From Syncephalastrum monosporum B8922 (taxonomy: Eukaryota > Mucoromycota > Mucoromycetes > Mucorales > Syncephalastraceae): 64,000 nucleotides of DNA. Of this stretch, positions 10,601 to 22,583 are shown one piece after another. Both the position numbers and the translations under genes were made by a program. The stretch lies in NCBI GenBank assembly GCA_000697355.1, contig JNEN01001256.1, forward strand, positions 472,425 to 536,424, written 5' to 3'. The number at the start of each line of letters is the position of its first letter. The stretch's first letter is position 1. The notes under the pieces were generated by a model. That model worked only from the letters and a program-made list of their open reading frames with translations. It did not search any database and was not told the origin of the DNA.

Positions 10601-11677
10601 GGTATTGGAGACATTGTTACGTTCTTGTCCTTCAAACTTCTTCTGGATTGCTTCTTTTTCCCTTCTCAATCTGAGCATAAGGCCTGTAAATATGCTTCTC
10701 GTCTCGCAATCAGCAGACCATGAGGCAGGATGTCGTCCGAGGGCCGTCATGTTTTGAACACAGGTAGAAACAGCATGGAAGATAACACAATAAAAGGAGA
10801 GATTAAATCAGAACAAAGGAGGCTGGAAAACGGGGAGTCTTGGACAAATAATCAGAATAATGAACGATTCATTTTTACTTATTCACGAGAAAAATATGAG
10901 CATCAGAGCAGCGGCAAATATCCTGAAATGCCACAAATAATCAAACAATGCTGTACAATCAAGGAAGCCAAAAAGCGGATGAGCTGATTAAAGACAAATA
11001 GGAAGTGGAAGCCTTGTGGAAAGACCTCAGACCTTTGAAATAATCGTGAAATGTTTTATAATAACTTGTTGATAAGTCAAGCTTGATCTCGAAATAAATG
11101 ATGGACAGTTTGGCCCGTATTGGCAAGAAAGGCTTCTACCCACCGTGCGGAAAAAGATAGCCAGTTATCCATGGATTAGCCTGATGGAGGCCGTGTCAAG
11201 AAATCCCGAAGCTATACACTCTTCCCGTATAGATGAATATCCTATAAAGTGTATACTACGTGTGAAGTGCTGCCCGTCACGGCACGCCAACTGTACTTCC
11301 ACCACCACCATGGAAAGACTGTGCACATTATTGCGCATATTTTGAAGAGCGTGATGGCACACGGAGAGTGCCCTTCTGCTTTTACTGTTTTTGCCTAACA
11401 AGGGTACCCGAGATGACGTAAACGAGAAAGCGACCGTCTTGCACTCCATACAATTCATACTGCTGTAACCGGGGGAATCTCGACAGAAATTATTCCGCTA
11501 TATTCCTTTCCAGCACATTACAATGCACAAAGACCGTACTTATTTTCTGCAGACTATATCTATTAGGATGTGACATGCGGATAAACGAAAAGGGAAGTGT
11601 TATTATCGACTGGAAAACATAAGAAAAAGAAAACAAAATGATGAAATATGCAACAACAGGAGTATGTAGTGTATGAT
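10600..11677. other. Intergenic region, no supported gene
   Basis: It contains a plus-strand frame of 85 codons at 10,730-10,987, rich in Glu, Asn and Lys, with no family resemblance, and an opposing frame of 97 codons at 11,165-11,458. Neither has flanking splice signals or recognisable domains. The region probably belongs to the decayed repeat area plus the SDA1 3' flank. Confidence 0.35.
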
Positions 11678-14061
11678 TTAGCGTTTCCGGGTCTTTTGCT
11701 TGTTAATGGCCGCGCGCAGCTGCTTCTGTTTATCCACCAGACTGCGCTTGCCTTTGGCAAGAACTTGCCATTTGTGGGCCACCATCATAAAGTTCTTGTT
11801 GCGTGTCTTCTCGCGGTTTGTTGTGCTGCCGCGGTCCTTGCTGCCCTTCTTAGAACCAAACTTGGGCCGGTCCGTCCGTCCCTCTTCGATGGAGGCCATA
11901 CGTGCCTCATAGTCCATCTTGGCCTTCTTGCGTGGTCCCAGAATCGTGCTTTCCGACACCTCTTCCTCCGCCGCACGTTTGCCCGTAGCCATCTCAATCT
12001 CCTTGTTTTCCTTGAGCTCGTTCAGTCTAGCAAAGTCGGCCGGAGTCAGGATGCGCGTTGAAGCGATGGCAAGTCGCTCCTGACGTTTCTCCTCATCCGC
12101 CGCACGCTTGGCGGCCAGCTCTTGGCGGAGCTTTTCACGAGCCTCCTCGCTATTCTCTTGCTCTTCCCTGAGCTTTTTGAGCTGACGCTTGCCGATACGA
12201 CGCTTCCGCTGGGTTTCAGCGCTGTCAGCACCGTCCACATTGGACGATTCTGCTGTGTCTCTCTTTTTCTTGTCTTCGTCCTCATCCTCGTCGTCGCTCA
12301 TGGCCACCTTGACAAACTCGTTCTCGTCGTCAGAAACGTCGACCCAGCCTTCATCATCGCTATCGCTGCTGTCCTCGTCGATCTCCCAGTCCTTCCAGGC
12401 CTCCTCCTCGGCCTTTTCAGCTGCATCGAGCATCTCGATACCCTGCAAGCCATCACTGTTGCCTGTCTCGCCAAACTGAAGGGTCTGGATCGAGCCATCC
12501 TTGAGTCGCTGGACAGCAGCACGGCCCCGATCCTTGCGCAATAGCATCTCTGGATTCACTTCTCTGAAGAGCGTGATCAGTGAGCGCGCGCCCATGAGGA
12601 CACCCTTGTCACGGTGGTTCTTGTACTGGGTCAAATCTTGCAGCAGGGTCTCGTCCATGGCAAGTGGCTGTCGCGCGCAGATTTCACGGATGCCGTTCAG
12701 ACCGACAGCAATGACTTCGTTGGCAACGCGATCAGTAACAAAATTGTTTGCGATGGCCTTGACGACGGGCTCAAGAGCATCCGGAGGTACGAGCGGGTGA
12801 CTGGCCTGAGCAGCGGCGACGAGGACGCGGGTGACATCGCGCTGGGACGGCTGCAGGTATTTGATGAGGGTGGTGTAGAACCCCAGGAGGGAAAGTTGGT
12901 GGATACCAATTACACGCGAGATCAGATTCATACGCAATAAACGGACCTCCCAGCGGTCCTCCTTGGCTGCCAGTTTAGAGTACAGCTTCTCGGCAAATCC
13001 TAGAGTTTACCATTCCATTGAATGAATACACGAAGCTCAGCCAAACGTTCCCCCTTGGCATCCTTACCTTGAGGATCGTTGAGGAGATGCAGTGCAGAGA
13101 AATTGAAGGCCTCTGCCTTATCCTTGTTCTTGTTCTTCCGCTTGATCTTCTTCTTGGCCGCCTCGAGCTTGCGCGACTTAGCCTTTGACTTTCCACTGTA
13201 CTGGGCGGCTTGCTTCATCTTGCGCACATCCGGCATGTCGTCCTCGGACTCGGAGGCTTGCTCTTCTTCATCGTCGTTGGTGTGCAAGAAGAAGCGGATG
13301 GCAGTGACGGCGATCTTGCTGACAGGAGAGAAGCATGCTTCGGCAATGACGCTGACCGTCTTGGCGTCATCCCACACATTCTTTTCATACAAGTCGATGC
13401 AGACATCGACGCCTTTCTTGGCTGCGACTGCGTTCTCATCGCTGTTGCCTGTCTTGACAGACTCGAGAATGGTAAGGACGTAGGTTTGGAGAGATCGGTT
13501 GAGTTTGTTGTTCTTTGCTTTGAGGTTTGCGTTCTTGATGTCGTTGACGATGTGGTTATACAAGAGCTCGCGAAGGGCCTTGTCTCGGCATTTGAACAAG
13601 TTGAAAAACAAGGGCAGCAGTCTACGGATGCATGCATGCAACGATAGGAGCGAGTATGTGAGTGTGTGCCTAGCCGGGTTATACGTGTATTATATAAAAT
13701 TTACTTACCTGCTGTTGTCAATGACCTGCTTATTGCGCAGAAGAATAAGAGCTTGGACAAAACTCTTGCGGACTTCCGGATGCAGGACGATGCAGTGCTC
13801 TTGCAAGAGATCGATGATCTGCTGGGGGAATTCGGCCGTGTCCTGAGGATAGCAGCTCGAGACCTGGCTGATGAACGTAACAAGCTCACAGAGCTCCTTG
13901 GCTTCCTCGGTCGGCTTGAGGCAGAAAATAGAGAGCGTGGACTGGTAATGACGGTACTGCTGCAGAAACTCTGCCTTATACGAAATCGGATCTCGCTTGA
14001 TCAAGTTCTGTAGCTGCGGCAGCTGCGTTGGCAAGAGCGCGGCCCTATTGCGTCGACCCAT
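11678..14061 (-). CDS. SDA1: SDA1 homologue (60S ribosome biogenesis/export)
   Basis: Three exons: 14061-13709, 13621-13068 and 12999-11678; 742 residues. SDA1/SDAD1 is a nucleolar protein needed for maturation and export of pre-60S ribosomes and for G1 progression. The N-terminus ([20 protein letters not shown]) and the segment [19 protein letters not shown] match the conserved NUC130/3NT region. The middle has the acidic-basic stretch with [18 protein letters not shown], then [16 protein letters not shown] across the second splice junction. The C-terminal half has an Asp/Glu-rich block ([12 protein letters not shown]) and a basic end with [20 protein letters not shown], as in yeast. Its start codon lies 178 bp from that of WSS1 on the other strand, suggesting a shared promoter. 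Confidence 0.95.
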
Positions 14062-14239
14062 CGAGATATGTAGGTATATATATCACAAGAGTGAAGAAGA
14101 AATGCACAGGTGAAAAAAATGAATGGAAAAAAAAAAATTACTTTCCTTTTTGGGTTGTGACTTCCTCTTCTCTTGCATTAAGGCACCTCACAAGACTGGA
14201 ATTGCCACCACATACGGTATCACATTTCTGCGTTTGCCC
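14062..14239. promoter_or_regulatory. Short divergent promoter between SDA1 and WSS1
   Basis: The two start codons are separated by 178 bp, so both 5' UTRs and promoters must fit here. An A-rich tract is at about 14,125-14,140 and a CT-rich stretch follows it on the WSS1 side. No specific factor site was identified. Confidence 0.5.
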
Positions 14240-15435
14240 ATGAGCACCGCCAGCAGCAGTGATGTAATTACAAGCATATCAGCACTCAAACGCAGAAAAA
14301 ACCACAATGAAGCTCTGGCTCTTTTAAACCGCATCGCGGCGCAGGTAAGCCCGTCCTGCGACCTGCGGGTCAGCCTCAACGGCATACTTCACTTACTTAC
14401 TGACCAGTGCATTACCGCAGGTGAAGCCAATCATGCTCAAACGAGGCTGGAAAGTCCGTCATTTATGCGAGTTCTTTCCAAAGAATCCGAATCTCTTGGG
14501 TAATAGCTGTTACGGTTGTCCTGTCTTGTGTGCAAGCTGACCTCGGGTTAGGTGTCAACGTGAATCACGGTTTAAAAATCAGCATCCGACTGCGCCCTCA
14601 CTATGACGATACCACGTTTCTCGAGTACCACGACCTTCTTGGCACAATGCTGCACGAACTGACCCACATTGTCCGAGGCCCGCACGACGCCGTGTTCTAC
14701 AAGATACTCGACGAGCTGAACGACGAGCTAGACCAGCTCTTGATCACGGGCGGCGACCGTCTCTTCGAAGGCCCCGGCTACAGTTTGGGCGGCGGTGGCA
14801 GCCTGTCGCCTGCAGAAATGAAGCGCCGCGCCATCGCTGCAGCAGAGAAACGAAAACGTCTGCAGAAAGTCATGATGACGGCCGGGGGCCAGCGCCTCGG
14901 TGGATCCACCTCCACCGCAGGATTTACGCCTGCGCAAATGGCTGCTCGGGCGGCGGAACGCCGTGTGAGAGATCAACTCTGGTGCGGCGGTGCTCAAGGA
15001 GGGGATGAGCAGGAACAAGAGCAAGAACAAGAACAAGATGATGCGGAAAGTCCTAGGACGACGGACAATCGTAGTAATCATATCAACAAGAGCCCACGGT
15101 TCGATTCGGGCGGGTGTCCCTCCCGAGGTCAAAAGAGACAGGCGGAAGGTTCTGTTAATACGGGTGGAGGCAAAAGGGTCAAAGAGCATCCTCTCCGTCC
15201 CGCCATCATGTCCGCCTCTGCCACCTCCACCAAAGGGTGGCCATGCCCAGCCTGCACCTTTCAGAATAACGAAATTGCACTCGCGTGCGAGATCTGCTTC
15301 AAAGAGCGGCCAACGGTTGCACCTGATGATAGCAATGACCTGTGTTGGGCCTGCCCGCAGTGCACACTGCACAATATTTGGAACCACTTGCAATGCACTG
15401 CCTGCTCAGGCATTAGACCTATGGATAGAATGTAA
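14240..15435 (+). CDS. WSS1: WLM-domain DNA-protein crosslink protease WSS1
   Basis: Three exons: 14240-14344, 14421-14499 and 14552-15435; 355 residues. WSS1 is a zinc metalloprotease that degrades DNA-protein crosslinks and works with SUMO and Cdc48. The WLM domain spans about residues 8-130: the helix ISALKRRKNHNEALALLNRI, the WKVRHLCEFFPKNPNLLG segment, and the zinc/catalytic motif HELTHIVRGPHDAVFY, which has the HExxH-like pattern HELTH and a further histidine. The C-terminal half is low complexity with a Gln/Glu run, then two RanBP2-type zinc fingers, each C-x2-C-x10-C-x2-C (CPACTFQNNEIALACEIC and CPQCTLHNIWNHLQCTAC). Yeast Wss1 is about 270 residues; this one is longer, in the linker. 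Splicing is needed to complete the WLM domain. Confidence 0.95.
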
Positions 15436-16873
15436 TATGTATATATATGCTCACATATTCAAATATGAACTAGGAAGAGTTTTGTCATTGGTGCAGCATA
15501 TCGGCAGGAAGTCAGACGAGATGCGCAGGCCACAGAGTACATCATTCTACCGCTAATTAAGGTGCATATGCGCGACGCAGGAAACCCGAAGTTTTGCTTT
15601 CCCGTTTAGTAGCATTGCACCAGACTTGACAAACCTCTCGAAAGAAAGAAAACGAAAGAAGGACTGCTGGTCAACGACGAAGAACGGCTGCCATTTTGCA
15701 ATTTTATTCGAACGACTAGTAGATCAATGTTCAACCAAGTTATGCATGTGGATTGATCTACTCCACAAACTGGCTTAAATATTTTGTATGCAGACTATGA
15801 CTTTGGGCAAATGTCATCCTTCCTCCATACACTTCCCTTTCTTTTTTACAGGATGGGTACATTCTTGATCAAGGTGAAGTAAAGTTGCATATCGAGACGT
15901 CGCAGTTCGTTGGAAAGCAAATCTCGTGTATTCTTTTCCATTTGATCCCAAAGCCGGAGCAATACCAGAGCCAAACGAGACCAGGACGGGGCCTGAACCG
16001 AACTAAAGTGAAAATGGCGACTCTTGCCCGGCCCAGGAGGTGAGGAGCAGATCACTCTTATTACAGACCACCGCAGCAGACGTTCTCGTGAAATACAATT
16101 ACTATTGATATACAAGGAGCTGAACCAAAGACATACCGCTAAATAACTGATACGGTCTTAGTTACTGTTTCTTTCAACTTCATGTGCTTTTTTTTTTATC
16201 ATGCCTACCAATGGCTGCTATCTGATATTGCAATCCCCTCACTTTGGACTCTTATTATTATCCTATCCTCTCTTTGCATTCTTTATAAGCCTTGTACTCT
16301 CTTATGCGACTAACATTCCAGAATCTCGGCCTCCAGCAAGACACTTCCGAATCATACGTGCTGATAGAGCATATTATCCTCTCACTCTTGTTCCATAAAG
16401 AGCTATTGTACACCAATAACAAGATGACCTTTCAAGTGTATGTATCCCTACATAAACTATAGTACATATGACATGTGTATATAGCATAAAAATTGTCAAC
16501 TTTATAATATGTCTTATATCTTATATACAAGATAGATTACATAGCTGTGGAGGATGTGGCTTGCGCTGTACATAGAGTACCACAAACGGATCTACGTATC
16601 ATATGTGATACGTAGGCATAGTGTATACATATGATTGCTTTCGAATCCTTGTATTTTCGCATAAACTATCGGAACCCAAGAATGAGTTACACGGGGAAGT
16701 CTATGTCATTTCGTAGTACTCCCCCCTTTAATTTGACAGCAAGTGATCGTATCTCGTGCGTTTCATTCTCCCAATCTCTCACACAGTATTGAATAGTATT
16801 TTGTAACCTGTATACTGTGCAGCCTTTACAAGAAGACAAACGTATGCTTATTTGCATTGACCATATTTCTCTA
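15436..16873. other. Intergenic region with one uncertain small ORF
   Basis: Mostly AT-rich with no clear gene. A minus-strand frame at 15,846-16,115 encodes 89 residues, the last 50 of which are plausible helix (LLRLWDQMEKNTRDLLSNEL), with a possible intron acceptor (CACTTTAG) inside it. No family is recognised, so I do not call it a gene. Around 16,580-16,640 there is a short palindrome, ATACGTAG. Confidence 0.35.
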
Positions 16874-18933
16874 TTACTTCTGGTTTCTTTGGATTTTTTC
16901 TGCCACCCAGAATTCACTCTCATAGCAATACTTGAGCATGCTATCGCTGTAGGTCGTGTAGGTTGTAGGGACCATTCTCTCCTCCTGCAAAGGGTTGAAT
17001 GGGTCTCATGCAGGTATGTCTACTACGAATCACCTTACCTTGATCTCAAAGCCGATCTCGCGAGCTACTCTCTTGACTTGATCCAGACTGAGCTCAATAG
17101 AGCTCTCACCAGGCATATCCTCGAAATGATACAACAGCGGTCCTTTTGAAATATAAAATTAAACTAAGACACACGCAGATTAAACATAGTTTCACTGACG
17201 CACCTATATTGATCCAAGTACCGCCAAACTTTAAGGCGTTATAAATCGTTTCCAAGTACTCAACAATATTCTTTGCAGTGTCGATAAAGAAACACGTGGC
17301 AATGACGTCCCAGGACTCTGCGTGTAAACGAAAACAAATAAAGAATGAATTCATATATACCATATCTGAAAAGGATACGGATCAGGCTTACCTATTTGGT
17401 CTTCACGACTGTAGATCTCGACAAAGTCACCGGCCGCCATGGAAAAATCAGCTGATGGTGGTAAGTCGGAAGGCAAGACATCCGGAACCTTGATAGGCTT
17501 CAGGTGGTGCTCCGTATCCCGGACGTTGGAAAACGAATGGATGTAGGGGTAGATGCTATATTGTGCAACATGGGACGCTCTAAAAAATAAGGATAAGAGG
17601 AGGGATAAGGTCCGAGTAGGTGAGAAGAGGAATCGAAGGAATTACCGATTTAAAATGAAATGCGAGCATATCAGCTACGTCAAGGTAAGAGCAATGGGGG
17701 GGGGGTTTTAGGCAAGGAAGGTAAGGGTAAAGATAAGTATACTTTTGAGACCTGCAACTACTAAGCCTTACCATGAAGAAGGAGAATTCATTGCCTTGGC
17801 AAGCAAAACCTGGTAGGTGTGGCGCGGGATAGTCGAAAATCGCATGAGTAAGAACAAACGTTGGAGAAAAAGAGAAAAAATAATGAACGCTAGGAGGTGG
17901 TGATTGGGGGTGAAACCGGTGGGGTCGAACAAGACGCAAAGTGAGGTATCACTGCATATCATGACTTGCCCAGCCCGCTCCCAGCCTAGCCCCACCCGAG
18001 CCCGGCCTCTGAAGATGTTTACCATACCATTTTGCGCAATCTCAAACGCTAACCGGCCGAGCCCAGCCCCGGGCACTAGGACATTGATGTTTCGTCTAAA
18101 AGCAGATCGTTAGAGACACAGATGGATAGACGAGGAAACTTAAGCGTGGCTGCAGTACCTTTGCTCGACCGGAACGTTTTTGTAGAGAGCTTTAAGAGTA
18201 TCGAGAATTGGACGGTAGGCTGCATCGCGCTCCGGCTTACCCTATCAAATAGAAAGAGCCAGAGGAGCATGATGATTATTATAAATGATATATCACACAC
18301 ATATGCAGGGTTTGTGCTCTTAAAGTTACATGAGATACTGATTAACATGCTTACCTCAACCGACCAGTCTCGTACAAACTGTCGAAACGTACTGCGAACT
18401 TTATCCATGTCACCGGGCGTCACAGGCGGATCGCGCTGGCCATACCCTTCAGTCATCAGCTGGACGGGATCCATGCCGATGAACGCTTCACATTCTTGCA
18501 CGATATCTCGTACAAACTCCATGTTGCCTTCTATGCATTGATCGACCCGATCGATCTTCTCAAGCAAATCAGGCACCAACCGCTTGTGCTGTTGCGGTAA
18601 AGCTTGGTAATCGCGTCGGCGTCGCTGATTGCGGATGAGGGAATGTCGGCGGTAGTATGTGAACGATAAGAGAACGTTACGCAAGTGGTCGCGTTCCTCC
18701 TGAACGTGTTGCTCATCCGTCTCTTGGTCCATGTCACGGCTGGTGCTAGTTTTGTCGTTTATGTCTCCTTGGTTCCGGCCCTGGTTTCCTTTGCGCATAC
18801 TGTCGTTATCGTTGTTGTTATCGCTGGCGCCCTTGTCGGCTTGCCTCGTAGCAGTTGCGATATTCGAAGAAGACAGAGAGGAGTCGTGCTCCTTGCGGCT
18901 GGCAGACGTAGTGGTATCGGTCATGGTAAACAA
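16874..18933 (-). CDS. CARNMT1: Carnosine N-methyltransferase (N2227 family)
   Basis: Nine exons: 18933-18355, 18241-18159, 18095-18028, 17809-17772, 17674-17646, 17579-17392, 17317-17204, 17142-17039, 16984-16874; 437 residues, all junctions in phase. The family uses S-adenosylmethionine to methylate carnosine (to anserine) in animals; the fungal substrate is unsettled and may be another histidine-containing substrate. Residues 1-75 are low complexity. The helical N-terminal domain follows ([19 protein letters not shown]). The SAM site is [16 protein letters not shown], followed by the family-specific [10 protein letters not shown], the [18 protein letters not shown] block, [16 protein letters not shown], and the C-terminal [13 protein letters not shown]. 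One exon is only 29 bp. A second in-frame ATG is at 18924. Confidence 0.93.
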
Positions 18934-19479
18934 GAAAGTTTACGCGAGCAATTCGACGCGCCACACACAAAGGCTGTCGTTCTTTCTTTCCTGGGCAAGC
19001 AGCCTGGCTGGGATTCAACCATTGAAAAAATATCAATGTCGTAAAGCTGCGCTTACACAATACTGTGCGTACAGCGCACAGCAGGGAGCGACAGATACAC
19101 AGCAGAGCAACACAACATCACACAGCACAATCACAGTATCTGTTGGTCGCATGGGTGTACAAAAGCCACATGCAAAACGCAACTGCTCCCTGGGGTGAAC
19201 ATATTCACATGTTTGTTGATACCTACGCGGGCCCTTCGGTAAACCCGCGTGATCCTTCGCGCGTTAAAATTCCCACTTCTCGTCCTACGTCCTCTTCCCT
19301 CCCGCATCCTCTTTCTCTCTCTTCCCTCTGTCTTTGTTCTGTGTGCGCGTGTGTCTCGGCGTCCACTTTTGCCTTTGCTCTCTTCAATACACTCGTCTCC
19401 CTTCGTCTTCCTTCGTCCACATATCTGCCGCTTGACATACATTCATATATTTGTATTCACATATAATATATAAATCACA
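18934..19479. other. Divergent intergenic region
   Basis: Between the methyltransferase start and the next plus-strand gene. It is CT-rich near 19,270-19,400 on the plus strand, fitting a 5' UTR for the gene at 19,480. ORFs on both strands are shadows of low-complexity sequence. Confidence 0.5.
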
Positions 19480-20422
19480 ATGTCTCTCTCTGCAGCTGAA
19501 CCGCATCACCACCATAGTCACTATAACCATCAGAACCACCATACCCACCACAATCATGCCCGCCAAGTAATCGACCGGGATCGGATACCACCCATATATC
19601 ACCGCCATTCGGGTGATCACTCGAGTCTCTCCATTTCCTCGCTGTCTTCCTCGTCGTCCCGAAAGAGCAGCAGCATCATGCTTGAAATGTTTTTTTCAAG
19701 GTTGCTCGATGCGATTATATTCACCTCCGCTGTTGCTATCACTGCATATAATTACTGGACCGGGTCCCTCGAACAACCACAGCTTACCGCAGGCCCCTCA
19801 TCCGGCCAAGACGTCCAGCAGCACCATGGACATGTCGACTTTCGACAGTGGCGTCAACTTCACGCCCCGCCCCGTCCGCAACCAAACCATGCCTCTCCGA
19901 ATCAAGGGATACTTGAAAATTCGAAACGTCAGCGAACCCTCCGTTGGGCTGAAACAGTTGCTCAGCAACAAGAATACAACAAGAATCACCACCCACGAGC
20001 GAGAGCCCCTACTCTCCCTGCTGTCCCTGCTCAGGTAAATGTCAATCCGATCATGATATGCCACTCACTCACCTATGACCTGTGTTTTCCTTTTTGTACT
20101 TCTTTTCCTTTTCCCTTTTTTTGTGCTTACGTAGACTCCGAGTTACACAATTTTGGACCAGCAGCAGCAATCGCAACAGCGCCGGACGCAATCCATGCCG
20201 AATTTTCCAAGCGAAAACAGCGACAGCAGCAGCAAAAGTGGCAAGAATGCCTCCGACAAGTCCGGCAAGAAGGAAAAAGAAGATGAAGCCCTTGCGAGAA
20301 TGGAAGAACGTCTACAATCACTGATTGAACAGGGACAGGCTGCCCTGTCCAGTAAAGTGGAGCTGTACGACATGGACGAGAACGAAATGGCCATGCGGCA
20401 GGCCTTTACACGTTCGAAATAA
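19480..20422 (+). CDS. Histidine-rich protein with one predicted membrane segment
   Basis: Two exons, 19480-20034 and 20135-20422, giving 280 residues. The N-terminus is strikingly histidine-rich (EPHHHHSHYNHQNHHTHHNH). A hydrophobic segment, IIFTSAVAITAYNYW, around residues 75-90 looks like a membrane span or signal anchor. Exon 2 encodes a Gln-rich stretch, a Ser/Lys-rich stretch (SSSKSGKNASDKSGKKEKED) and a short helical coiled-coil (EALARMEERLQSLIEQGQ), ending DMDENEMAMRQAFTRSK. I know no function. The His-rich tip could bind metal ions, by composition only. The splice site is supported by phase and by the acceptor GTAG at 20,134. Confidence 0.65.
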
Positions 20423-21329
20423 AGATAAAGAAAAAGCAAGACCTCTTCATCTCTATATAACCCAGCCTTTTTATTTCTCTTACACCTCTCCCATTTGACA
20501 TACCCATCATACCGACAACCAGCTCTTTTGGGTGTCAGTCTTACATATCATCACTATCCCAAAGTATATATCAATCGCACACTCTCACACGCTTCCACAC
20601 CCCCGATCACGCTCCCAATCACACCCACATACACACATTCAACCGGTTCACACATACATACTTTTTCACAAACTGCTTCTTTTTAAACGGCATTTCTTTT
20701 TCTTTGTTATATATTTTAACGGTATAGATATCAATATTGCGCACATTGTCACTCAAGCCCATTCTTTTTCTTTCCTGTTTTATGTTCCATAATATTTATT
20801 GCGATTATGTATTGAAAGATCAAGATGCTTTTGAAAGAAGAAAAGGGGTGAAAATGAAATATGAAAAAGAGAGTAAAGCGATATGTACGAAAAACTAATT
20901 ACAAGCAGACTCCTCAATGACAGAATGCATACCCCCTAACAAAAACCAAAAGGGGCCCAGAGTGAACTTGGAAACATAGTGCGCGCGGGCCAAGGGGTTG
21001 CGAGAGGGAGTAACGATGAAGAAAGATAGAATGAAGAGGGGCATAACGAGGCATACTAGCTTGGTGCCGATGGATGTGGGATGTCGATATGGGATGGTGT
21101 GATGAGAATAAATAAGAGAAGAAGTGTTTGCAGCGTGTACGTGTACGTGTTGTGTGGGTGTATGTGTGTATGTGTGTATGTGTGTATATGTGTGTGTGTA
21201 TAGATGCGGTGTAAAAAGCGCGTGTTAGCGTCGCATTGTAAGTCAATATGTAGATCGTGGTGAGTTGTAGTGTAATTATATCGATTTGGCGAGGCACCAG
21301 ATGTGGAAGTATGAAAATAGGTCACCGGT
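20423..21329. other. Intergenic region with CA/TG microsatellites
   Basis: 3' UTRs of the two converging genes. A TGTG/TATG-type microsatellite lies at about 21,140-21,205. No gene-like ORF: the frames of 116-127 codons here are Thr/His-rich repeat translations. Confidence 0.6.
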
Positions 21330-22583
21330 TTACGGTGAGGCAAATGCAGACGCCAGCAGAGCAGCTGCTTTGTCACCAGAGTGCTCGAGTGGATCGTAGA
21401 ACCCATCCAGTGAAATAGGCGATCCCGTGACCGAGTTCGACACTGTCGAAGCCGAGCAAGATGAAGTGAGCGGTGGGGTAGTCGTGTTGGTGTTCGGCAT
21501 CATAGGATACGTAAGCTGCATATCGTTGAAAGTATACAGCTGCTCCGATGTAGGTATAGGTGTGAAAGTTGCAGCGGCGGCAGCAGAGGCAGCAGCAGCG
21601 GCGACAGAAGCACCGTTGTTATTGTTGTTCAAGTATGCCATGTTTGTGGACGCAGGATCACAGAGATAAAGCGAAGAGGAGTGCGGCTCAGAGTAGCGAC
21701 GCTGCTGCTCCTCTGGCAACTCAAAGTTCTCAAGCAGCAATTGCGGCGCAGTAGAAGGGGCGGAGTGTCTGCGGTGATCGCAGTACCATTGCTGAGGGTC
21801 ATAAGTAGCGGACGTCGATGCAACAGCGGCAGCGGCAGCGGCAGTGGCTACAGAGCGAACGGAATCACATGCGATATGCTGGTTGTCTTGCCAGGGCGAG
21901 GATGACCATTGGTTGTTGCCGTTGCTGCTGTTACAGTTTTGCTGCTGTTGGTCTTTGTGAGTCGGAGTGCTGGGCGGCAAATAGCTAGTGAATGGTGGCT
22001 TCTCATCAGCAGTGGGCATGTGCGCGAAAAACTGTGAAAAGAGGACGGACTGGTCCATTGATTCTCGGCGCGTAGGATATTCAGCTTTCACAGATTGATG
22101 CTCATACATCTCTTGCTGCTGGTGCTGGTGCTGGTGCTGTTGCTGTTGCTGCTGTTGTTGCTCTTCTTGTTCTTGCGTCTGCTGCTGCTCCTGTTCAGCA
22201 GAGGCCTTGCGCCGTTGCAGCTTAGCCTTTGCTCTCCGGTTTTGGAACCAGATCTGGACGCCACGGGGCGTCATATCAAGTTTCTGGGCCAGGATACGGC
22301 GGACCGTGGCGTTGGGCTTTGGGTTTTCGGCAAACGACTTTTCGAGAACCTTGAGCTGAGCACGCGATGTGCGGCGGCGGTGTTTGATCTCGAAAGGATT
22401 ATAGAACGTAGGTCGAAAGTCACCGTGAGGGAACTGATGGAAGGTTTCGAGAAGGTATTTGCTGTTGTCTTCCTGGGGTTGCTGGTGCTGAGGATAATAA
22501 GCCATGGGATTGACGTGGTCAGTCGGCCCAGGTGGTAGCACCGTAAATGATTGCTCGAAAGGCTGCATGTCGGTCATGTTCAT
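21330..22583 (-). CDS. Homeodomain transcription factor with polyQ and polyA tracts
   Basis: A single-exon frame of 417 residues. The homeodomain is at about residues 68-127: a basic N-terminal arm (KHRRRTSRAQL), helix 1 LKVLEKSFAENP, and recognition helix 3 GVQIWFQNRRAKAKLQRRK with the invariant W, F, N and R. It is followed by a long Gln/His run (about residues 130-165), then a Ser/Asn-rich half with two polyalanine runs and a region ending DKAAALLASAFASP. This layout (early homeodomain, long glutamine-rich activation-like tail) is common in zygomycete homeobox factors; the target genes are unknown. The CAG/CTG and GCN repeats are candidates for length variation. No intron is needed. Confidence 0.92.
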   Translation of the reverse strand: MNMTDMQPFEQSFTVLPPGPTDHVNPMAYYPQHQQPQEDNSKYLLETFHQFPHGDFRPTFYNPFEIKHRRRTSRAQLKVLEKSFAENPKPNATVRRILAQKLDMTPRGVQIWFQNRRAKAKLQRRKASAEQEQQQTQEQEEQQQQQQQQHQHQHQQQEMYEHQSVKAEYPTRRESMDQSVLFSQFFAHMPTADEKPPFTSYLPPSTPTHKDQQQQNCNSSNGNNQWSSSPWQDNQHIACDSVRSVATAAAAAAVASTSATYDPQQWYCDHRRHSAPSTAPQLLLENFELPEEQQRRYSEPHSSSLYLCDPASTNMAYLNNNNNGASVAAAAASAAAAATFTPIPTSEQLYTFNDMQLTYPMMPNTNTTTPPLTSSCSASTVSNSVTGSPISLDGFYDPLEHSGDKAAALLASAFASP

